Below are positions 58,288-64,000 of a stretch of 64,000 nt of DNA, piece by piece. Both the position numbers and the translations under genes were made by a program. The DNA is from Streptomyces albicerus. Its GTDB lineage: Bacteria > Actinomycetota > Actinomycetes > Streptomycetales > Streptomycetaceae. Below the pieces are notes generated by a model. That model was given only the letters and a program-made list of their open reading frames with translations. It was not told the origin of the DNA and ran no database searches. The DNA lies in assembly GCF_008905045.1 (NCBI RefSeq), contig NZ_VWMY01000026.1, positions 1 through 64,000 on the forward strand, given 5' to 3'. Position 1 is the first letter of the stretch. The number at the start of each line of letters is the position of its first letter.

Positions 58288-59715
58288 CTAGCTGCCTCCG
58301 GTGTGCACCTGGAAGGCGGCGCGGCGTACGGCCTTGGCGAGGGCCGGGTCGGGGTGGGCGGCGGCGAGCGCGACCAGGACCTGCACGGTGCGGGGGTGGC
58401 CGACCGCGCGTACCTCGTCGAGGAGCGCGGGGACGGTCGCCTGCAAGGCGGACTCCAAGTGGCGTACGAGGAGCGGGGCTTCGCCGTGGTCGGCGACGGC
58501 CGCGGCGGTGTCCACCCAGAGCCAGGTAGCCTCCTCGCGGGTGAGCACCTCGTGGGCGTCCTCGGGGTCGTGCCCGTCGTGCTCGGCGAGCCACAGCAGG
58601 GCGTACGGGCGCAGATAGGTCTCGTCGGCCACGGCGCGGACGTCCGGCTCGGCGGGGGCGCCGACGACGCGCAGGGCCTCGAAGGCGAGCCCGCGCAGGA
58701 GGGCGTCCTCGCCCCGGGCGGCGTCGAGGAGTTCGGTGACGGCGCTGCCGACGGGGCGGGCGGCGAGCCAGGCTCGGTACTCGGCGCGTGCCGCGTTGGG
58801 CCGCAGCTGGGCGCAGCCGCGGAGCATGTCCTCGGCGCCCTGCTCGATGTTCCCGGCGGGGCTCTGTGCGGCGACGCAGATCTGCTCCAGCTTGACCCAG
58901 ACGGCCCAGCTGCCGAGCGGGGTGAGCGTGGCCTGGCCGTCGGCGCAGGTGAGTGCGCCCACGGCGGCGAGGGCGTGCAGGGCCCAGTCGAGGAGAGGGG
59001 CCAGCGGGGTGTCCTCGGCAGGGTCCTCCACGGGCTCCAGCTGCGGGCCGTAGGGGATTTCGCAGCGCTCGGTGCGCAGTTCGGTGACGCGTTGTTCGAG
59101 CAGGTCGAGGAGTTGCGGGACCGGGACGGGTCCTGCGGACAGCTGGAGGAAGGAGAGGACCTGCGGCATCGCGGAGACGACCTCGGCGACGGCGGCGGGC
59201 TCACGCCCGTCGGGTCCGGGGTGGCCGATGGACCAGGCGTCGAAGAGGGCGACCCAGCCGCGCAGTACGGCGCTGTCGTCGCGGTTCCAGGCGCGCAGCC
59301 GCCAGCCGGGGCGCGCGATGCCGCCGTGCACCTCGACGAGTCCCGCGAGACGTGCGGTGTCCCAGTCCGCGCGGGCCTGAGCCGGGGTCAGGGCCAGGTC
59401 CGTGGCCGCCCGTTGGGCGGTCGCGTCGGAGAGCGTGCCCTTGCCCTCGGAGCTGCCGTCGTGGTTGCCGTCGGAAGCCGCGCCGTCGCGGGCCCGGCCG
59501 GGGCTCAGGGCGGCGTCGGCCCAGCGGGCGACGCGGGCCGCGCCGGCGAGTACGGAGCGCGCCATGCGTGCGAGTTCCGCGGGCGCCGGTGTGCCCTCCG
59601 GCGGGCGGGGTGCGGGTCGGCGCGTGGGCCTCTGGGTCATCGCTCGGGGGGCGGCGGCCAGGGTTCGCGGGCGGACGAGTCGGAGCCTGGAGTCGCGCGG
59701 GATACGGGACGTCAC
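58288..59715 (-). CDS. Conserved hypothetical protein (actinobacterial)
   Basis: A 475-aa soluble protein with no domain I can name. After a basic disordered start (about 1 to 90) it is almost all helical; the C-terminal third has HEAT-like helical repeats (ALLRGLAFEALRVVGAPAEPDVRAV, VPALLDEVRAVGHPRTVQVLVALAAAHPDPALAKAV). GTG 59715 follows GGAAG; ATG 59640 is an alternative without a ribosome site. It lies 182 nt after the alpha/beta hydrolase gene. Confidence 0.7.
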   Translation of the reverse strand: MTSRIPRDSRLRLVRPRTLAAAPRAMTQRPTRRPAPRPPEGTPAPAELARMARSVLAGAARVARWADAALSPGRARDGAASDGNHDGSSEGKGTLSDATAQRAATDLALTPAQARADWDTARLAGLVEVHGGIARPGWRLRAWNRDDSAVLRGWVALFDAWSIGHPGPDGREPAAVAEVVSAMPQVLSFLQLSAGPVPVPQLLDLLEQRVTELRTERCEIPYGPQLEPVEDPAEDTPLAPLLDWALHALAAVGALTCADGQATLTPLGSWAVWVKLEQICVAAQSPAGNIEQGAEDMLRGCAQLRPNAARAEYRAWLAARPVGSAVTELLDAARGEDALLRGLAFEALRVVGAPAEPDVRAVADETYLRPYALLWLAEHDGHDPEDAHEVLTREEATWLWVDTAAAVADHGEAPLLVRHLESALQATVPALLDEVRAVGHPRTVQVLVALAAAHPDPALAKAVRRAAFQVHTGGS

Positions 59716-59897
59716 GGGGGCAGTCTTCCGGTTGACGGTCCGAAAACCCAAACGGAATGTCACGCGGGGCGACAGAGGTGGCCAACGCACCGGGTCCCAC
59801 GGCGCTCCTGGGGCGCGAACGGTCAGCTGGTACAGGGTTAAACGGAAGCTCTCGAGCCGGGTGGAAAAGAAGCCCGGACACCAGGGTGGGGAGGTGG

Positions 59898-61034
59898 CTA
59901 CATCAGCGGGGTGAGGAAGCGGCGAAGGGCTTCCTCGTAGCCCGCCGGGTCGGCGTTCCACATGGCGCCGTGCGGGGCGCCCCGGACGGTGTGCAGCGTG
60001 ACGAGGTCGGGGCGGCGGTCGGCCAGGCGGCGTGAGAGTGCCCATGGGGCGACCGCGTCGTCGGGACCGTGCAGGACGAGGACCGGCACCTTGAGCCGAT
60101 CGGGGTCGGCGGCGCCCTGGATGCGGTCGCCGTGCAGGCCCGTACGGCCCTGGGCGGCGCGGACGGCCAGCGGCAGCAGGGCGCCCGGGGTGCGCCGGGC
60201 CGTGGCGAGGGCGCGCAGCGTGGTCTCCCAGCTGAGGACGGGCGAGTCCAGGACGAGGCCGGAGATCCGGTCGCGCAGCGCGGAGTGCGCGGCGGCGCGC
60301 AGGGCCATGGTGGCGCCGGTGGACCAGCCGTGCAGGACGACCCGCTCGGCGCCGTAGCGCACGGCGTAGCGGATGGCCGCGTCCAGGTCGCGCCATTCGG
60401 TTTCGCCGAGGTGGTTCAGGCCGTCGGGTGGGCGGGGCGCTCCGAGGTCTCCGCGGTAGGCGAGGTCGAGGACGGGGAACTGGTGGCCGTGCAGGAACTC
60501 CATGACGTTCATGGGGTGTTCGCGCGTGGTGCCGAGGCCGTGCACGGTGATCACCCAGGTGTCGCGGGCGGCGGGCACGAACCAGGCGGGCAGGGCGCCG
60601 AGTTCGCCGGGGACGTCCACGTCGGCGTGGTCGAGGCCGAGGGCGGTGCTCGGGTTGCCGATGTGCACGCCGGGGGTGAACCACACCTTGTCGCCGGGTC
60701 CCAGGGTGCCGTGGGTGACGCGTTCCAGGCGGCGTACGACGGTGTCGGCGGAGTGCGGGGCGGCGTTCAGGAGCGGGCCGACGACCGCGTGGCTGCCGTT
60801 GCCGCTCAGGCCGTACACGCCGGGGCGCTGGGAGGCCAGGGCGCGGGTCAGGGTGATGCGGCCCGCTGCCGTGGCGTGCACGGTGAGGCGGGGTTCGGTG
60901 GGCAGCGGTTTGCCCGGCGGCGCCTTGAGCGCGGCGTCGCTGGCGAAGCGGCCCGCCGCCACGGTGGCGGCGACGGTGGCTGCGCCGGCTATGGCGACGG
61001 TGACGGCTGCGGCCGTCGGTTTCACAGTGCGCAC
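59898..61034 (-). CDS. Alpha/beta hydrolase, membrane-anchored or secreted
   Basis: A 378-aa hydrolase: N-terminal hydrophobic segment (AAAVTVAIAGAATVAATVAAG), nucleophile elbow GWSTGA, acid in VLHGPDDAVAP and the catalytic His in RGAPHGAMW. The closest style is the bacterial serine aminopeptidase/lysophospholipase (S33-like) group. It probably acts at the outer face of the membrane. GTG 61034. Confidence 0.86.
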   Translation of the reverse strand: MRTVKPTAAAVTVAIAGAATVAATVAAGRFASDAALKAPPGKPLPTEPRLTVHATAAGRITLTRALASQRPGVYGLSGNGSHAVVGPLLNAAPHSADTVVRRLERVTHGTLGPGDKVWFTPGVHIGNPSTALGLDHADVDVPGELGALPAWFVPAARDTWVITVHGLGTTREHPMNVMEFLHGHQFPVLDLAYRGDLGAPRPPDGLNHLGETEWRDLDAAIRYAVRYGAERVVLHGWSTGATMALRAAAHSALRDRISGLVLDSPVLSWETTLRALATARRTPGALLPLAVRAAQGRTGLHGDRIQGAADPDRLKVPVLVLHGPDDAVAPWALSRRLADRRPDLVTLHTVRGAPHGAMWNADPAGYEEALRRFLTPLM

Positions 61035-61225
61035 GGGTCCAGTCTCCTGACGGAGCCCGTTGTCGGCCAGTGGAGCGGGGCGGGGGTGTTCGGTACGGCT
61101 CGGCGTCGTCTGTGGCTGCAGGAGATGGGGGAAACGGTGGGTTCGGCACCGCCGGAACGGTGCGTGTCGGCTGAGCGCCGTTGCGGCGGGGATCAGACGC
61201 CGGCGTCAGCAAAGAGGCCTGGAGC

Positions 61226-61403
61226 GAGGAAGGGTCACTGTCGCAGGTCGGCGAGGAAGGTCGCCATCGCAGATCGGCGAGGGAGAGCCACCGCCGAGAT
61301 CAGCGCGGGAACGTCGCCGCCGAGGTCAGAGCGGGAAGGTCACTGTCGAGGTCAGAGCGGGAAGGACAGCGCGGGAAGACAGCGCGGGAAGGTCGCCGTC
61401 GAC
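61226..61403. repeat. 26-bp minisatellite, about six units
   Basis: Five consecutive units begin at 61226, 61253, 61279, 61305 and 61331 (the first is 27 bp, the rest exactly 26) with a consensus like GCGGGAAGGTCGCCGTCGAG plus GTCAGA. A patch of 13-14 bp sub-units (GCGGGAAGGACAGC, GCGGGAAGACAGC) and a last partial unit end at about 61403. 26 is not a multiple of 3, so it is not coding. It fills most of the 391-nt gap 61035 to 61425, between the hydrolase start and the aldolase stop. Confidence 0.85.
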
Positions 61404-61425
61404 CGTACAGCCGCTCCCCGCCGGG

Positions 61426-62133
61426 CTACGGCTGGCCGTATCCCCTCAGCCGCACCCCGACCTCCGCCACCTGCTCCTCCGTCAGCAACGTAGGCGTGTA
61501 CCCCGGAACCGACGAGGCCGTCAGCCAGACCCGGCACATCCATTCCAGTTGGGCCGTGCGGTCGTAGGCCTGGGAGAGGGTGGGTCCGTATGTGAGGGTG
61601 CCGTGGTTCTGGAGGAGACAGGCTGTGCGGTCGCGAAGGGCACGGAGCATGTTCTCGGCCAACTTTTCCGTGCCGTAGGTGGCGTAGGGGGCCACGCGGA
61701 CGGGGCCGCCGAGCGCGGCGGCCATGTAGTGGATGAGCGGGAGCTCGGTGACGAGGGTCGAGACGGCCGTGGCGTGCACGGCGTGGGTGTGGACGACGGC
61801 GCGCGCGTCGGTGGCGCGGTAGACCGCGAGATGCATGGGCAGTTCGCTGGTCGGAACGAGCGAACCGAGTACCCGCCGCCCGTCGAGGGAGACCCCGCAG
61901 AGGTCCTCGGGCGTCAGCCGGTCGTACGGGACTCCGGTCGGTGTGACCAGGACGGTGTCCCCGACGCGCACCGACACGTTGCCCGACGTGCCGACGACCA
62001 GACCCTCGGCCACCGTGCGGCGGGCCGTCGCCACGAGGTCGTCCCACGCCCGCTCCAGCGCCTCCCGTGCCGGGGGCGCGCCCCGCTCCCCCGTGTCCCG
62101 TCCGTCTCCCGTGTCCCGCCGCTGCTCAGCCAT
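61426..62133 (-). CDS. Class II aldolase/adducin family protein
   Basis: A 235-aa zinc aldolase of the L-fuculose-phosphate aldolase type: TSGNVSVR, PTSELPMH (catalytic Glu), the zinc ligands in VVHTHAVHA and QNHGTL. Substrate could be fuculose-, rhamnulose- or 5-deoxyribulose-phosphate; context gives no clue. ATG 62133 follows AGGATCG. Confidence 0.9.
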   Translation of the reverse strand: MAEQRRDTGDGRDTGERGAPPAREALERAWDDLVATARRTVAEGLVVGTSGNVSVRVGDTVLVTPTGVPYDRLTPEDLCGVSLDGRRVLGSLVPTSELPMHLAVYRATDARAVVHTHAVHATAVSTLVTELPLIHYMAAALGGPVRVAPYATYGTEKLAENMLRALRDRTACLLQNHGTLTYGPTLSQAYDRTAQLEWMCRVWLTASSVPGYTPTLLTEEQVAEVGVRLRGYGQP

Positions 62134-62329
62134 GCCGCGATCCTGCCAGCCGGGTACCCCAACCTCCGCGTGGGCGGGGCACTTTAGGGCGGAAGCCGCT
62201 CGTCCGAAAGGGCGCAGACGGGCACGAATCGGCCGCCGGGAGCGAATGACCGGCATACGACGGGCTTTCAAGGATCTTCCAGTAGCCTCTGGGGGATTTG
62301 TCATGCGCGTCGCCATTCCGGGGGGAAAT

Positions 62330-63070
62330 ATGGCTCGTGATCGCAAACCGTCCCGTCAGCGTGCCCGACTCGTCGCGGCCTCCGTGGCGACGCTGGCGCT
62401 TGGTGGCACCGCTCTCGCCGAGGTGCCGGCCTCGGCGGCCGCCAAGCCCAAGGGTCACGACGTGTCCTCGCACCAGAAGAACGTCAACTGGTCGAGCACG
62501 AAGAGCAAAGGCGCCAAGTTCGTCTACGTGAAGGCGACCGAGTCGCACACGTATCGCAATCCGTACTACAACCAGCAGTACAACGGCGCGCGCAACGCGG
62601 GCATCATCCGCGGGGCGTACCACTTCGCGCTGCCGCACAAGTCGTCGGGGACGACCCAGGCCGCGTATTTCGTACGCAACGGAGGCGGCTGGCGGTCGGA
62701 CGGCTGGACGCTGCCGCCCGCGCTGGACATCGAGTACAACCCATACGGCAAGAAGAAGTGCTACGGCCTGAGCAAGGGCAAGATGGTCAGCTGGATCAAG
62801 GCCTTCAGCAACGAGGTGAAGCGGCAGACCGGCCGTCGCCCGGTGATCTACACCAACTACAACTGGTGGAAGATGTGCACCGGCAACAGCTCCGCCTTCG
62901 CCTCGAACCATCCGCTGTGGCTGGCCCGCTACAGCTCGTCGGCGGGGTCACTGCCGTCGGGCTGGAGGTTCTGGACGATCTGGCAGTACGACAACGGCGG
63001 CAGCCTGCCGGGTGACCAGAATCTCTTCAACGGATCCCAGGCTCAGCTCAGGAAGTTCGCGAAGGGCTAG
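62330..63070 (+). CDS. Secreted GH25 lysozyme
   Basis: A 246-aa exported muramidase: signal peptide (RARLVAASVATLALGGTALAEVPASA) and a GH25 domain with GHDVSSHQ at the first catalytic position, KATESHTY, RGAYHFA, the DIEYNP catalytic pair, INYN-type strand YTNYNWW and a C-terminal WQYDN. It cleaves peptidoglycan during growth or lysis. An upstream ATG at 62303 also has a GGGGGA ribosome site and would add 9 residues. Confidence 0.92.
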   Translation: MARDRKPSRQRARLVAASVATLALGGTALAEVPASAAAKPKGHDVSSHQKNVNWSSTKSKGAKFVYVKATESHTYRNPYYNQQYNGARNAGIIRGAYHFALPHKSSGTTQAAYFVRNGGGWRSDGWTLPPALDIEYNPYGKKKCYGLSKGKMVSWIKAFSNEVKRQTGRRPVIYTNYNWWKMCTGNSSAFASNHPLWLARYSSSAGSLPSGWRFWTIWQYDNGGSLPGDQNLFNGSQAQLRKFAKG

Positions 63071-63136
63071 CGCAGCCGCACGCAGCACGCACAAGAGGTG
63101 GCGGAACCCGACATTCCGCCTGCGTTCGAACGACCG

Positions 63137-63169
63137 CGCCGCCACTCCGGCACCCCCGGAATGGCGGCG
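63137..63169 (+). terminator. Terminator after the lysozyme gene
   Basis: CGCCGCCACTCCGG pairs with CCGGAATGGCGGCG (one C-A mismatch) around a short loop, followed by CTTTG. It ends the lysozyme transcript before the phosphate transporter promoter. Confidence 0.75.
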
Positions 63170-63201
63170 CTTTGTTGCGAGACACCCCACAGCCTGCTTC
63201 A

Positions 63202-63223
63202 GTTCATCTTCCGTTCACTCAGG
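63202..63223 (+). promoter_or_regulatory. PHO box (PhoP site) before pitH2
   Basis: Two 11-bp direct repeats with the PHO-box head: GTTCATCTTCC (63202 to 63212) and GTTCACTCAGG (63213 to 63223), followed by a weak third unit TTGCCTACGGT. The Streptomyces PHO box is built of such 11-bp GTTCACC-type units. It lies 47 nt before the pitH2 start. Confidence 0.7.
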
Positions 63224-63270
63224 TTGCCTACGGTCCACGAGCCAATGACGTCCAACAGAAGCTCGGGTAA

Positions 63271-64000
63271 ATGGAAAACTTCTCGCTGATCCTCGCGATT
63301 GTGGTGATCACCGCACTCGCGTTCGATTTCACGAACGGTTTCCACGACACCGCCAACGCGATGGCCACCACCATCTCGACCGGTGCACTCAAGCCCAAGG
63401 TCGCGGTGGCCATGTCCGCCGTCCTGAACCTTGTCGGCGCTTTCCTCTCCGTGGAGGTCGCCAACACGATCTCCAAGGGGCTGGTGAACGAGGACGGCAT
63501 ACAACCCGAGGTGATCTTCGCGGCGCTCGTCGGCGCCATCCTCTGGAATCTGCTGACCTGGCTCGTCGGACTCCCGTCCAGTTCCTCGCACGCCCTGATG
63601 GGCGGCCTGATCGGCGCCACCGTCGCCTCGGCCGGGCTGGGCGCCGTCCACGGCGACGTGCTCGTCACCAAGGTCCTGATCCCCGCCATAGCCGCTCCGA
63701 TCGTGGCGGGTCTCGCCGCGATGCTGGCCACCCGGCTGACGTACAGGCTCGGCAAGCACACCGGCGAGAAGTCCTCCGCGAAGGGCTACCGCGCCGGACA
63801 GATCGCCTCCGCCGGCCTGGTCTCCCTCGCCCACGGCACCAACGACGCGCAGAAGACCATGGGCATCATCACCCTGGCCCTGGTGACCGGCGGCGCCATC
63901 GCCCCGGCTTCCGACCCGCCGGTCTGGGTCATCCTCTCCGCCGGTCTGGCCATCGCGCTCGGCACCTACCTCGGCGGCTGGCGCATCATCCGCACGATGG
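63271..64000 (+). CDS. pitH2: Low-affinity phosphate transporter PitH2 (PiT family), 3' end outside window
   Basis: The first 243 residues of a PiT/PHO-4 inorganic phosphate transporter: the duplicated family signature appears as DFTNGFHDTANAMAT near the N-terminus and SLAHGTNDAQKTMGI later, with several membrane helices between. The reading frame runs off the right edge, so the gene is only truncated by the window. The ribosome site before ATG 63271 is weak. The PHO box suggests PhoP control in phosphate limitation. Confidence 0.9.
   Translation, partial: MENFSLILAIVVITALAFDFTNGFHDTANAMATTISTGALKPKVAVAMSAVLNLVGAFLSVEVANTISKGLVNEDGIQPEVIFAALVGAILWNLLTWLVGLPSSSSHALMGGLIGATVASAGLGAVHGDVLVTKVLIPAIAAPIVAGLAAMLATRLTYRLGKHTGEKSSAKGYRAGQIASAGLVSLAHGTNDAQKTMGIITLALVTGGAIAPASDPPVWVILSAGLAIALGTYLGGWRIIRTM

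Noticed and set aside
1..64000. CRISPR arrays, prophage or defence islands
   Set aside because: No spaced direct repeats of CRISPR length, integrase, phage structural gene or known defence gene was seen in the window.

Overview
The window is high-GC DNA (about 70%) with the codon use, GTG/TTG starts and gene families of a Streptomyces chromosome. A chaplin, an SGM_5486 transporter companion, a streptophobe-type membrane protein, the nucleoid protein Gbn and a DUF3099 protein are Streptomyces markers. From memory, the gene order resembles the S. coelicolor SCO1790-SCO1845 block (chpE, serB, fabG-fabI, tyrS, moaA, gbn, pitH2). This is core chromosome with little sign of recent gene transfer. 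The only mobile-element-like feature seen is a 231-bp MITE.

Layout. 1-340: upstream part of an rRNA operon read leftwards; the 16S gene lies outside the window to the left, and the promoter sits on the mpg stop codon. 0.3-6.7 kb: DNA glycosylase, Spo0M, PEBP, HNH nuclease, an NfeD/stomatin pair, an ABC ATPase. 6.9-9.2 kb: chaplin ChpE and a GAF-sensor two-component pair. 9.3-12.2 kb: SDR plus QueA-like enzyme, secreted transglycosylase. 12.2-18.8 kb: FHA-FHA-ABC exporter, streptophobe protein, SerB, SixA-type phosphatase. 18.9-22.1 kb: CynX-type MFS with a 38-aa partner and a divergent FadR-type regulator. 22.3-28.2 kb: FabG-FabI (FAS II), TldD-TldE protease, TyrS. 28.3-33 kb: stress membrane protein, MoaA, DUF485/acetate symporter. 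33.3-36.5 kb: two tandem secreted subtilases. 36.7-40.2 kb: CopD-type protein, a coupled lysoplasmalogenase/AGMO-like pair, VIT-type transporter. 40.3-44.6 kb: catabolic operon (acetoacetate-decarboxylase-like enzyme, SDR, two amidohydrolases). 44.9-50 kb: exonuclease, MITE, SURF1, GH15 trehalase-type enzyme, divergent SDR. 50.1-53.4 kb: Asp23/AmaP envelope-stress cluster. 53.4-64 kb: enoyl-CoA hydratase, Gbn, ABC-F protein with a possible micro-ORF, VOC protein, two hydrolase or hypothetical genes, class II aldolase, GH25 lysozyme, and the start of PitH2 behind a PHO box.

The genes form several small coupled modules. Overlaps of 4 to 8 nt join HK-RR, SDR-QueA, TldD-TldE, DUF485-ActP, AGMO-lysoplasmalogenase, amidohydrolase-amidohydrolase and the Asp23 genes. 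Non-coding structure is rich: at least eight copies of a Streptomyces intergenic repeat, a 26-bp minisatellite, GATC clusters at the gbn and spo0M promoters, and a strongly over-represented 12-bp palindrome. The most interesting biological suggestion is the translationally coupled pair of an alkylglycerol-monooxygenase-like protein and a TMEM86/YhhN lysoplasmalogenase, which would make sense as an ether-lipid breakdown module. I did not find a clear defence system, CRISPR array, prophage, tRNA or biosynthetic gene cluster.
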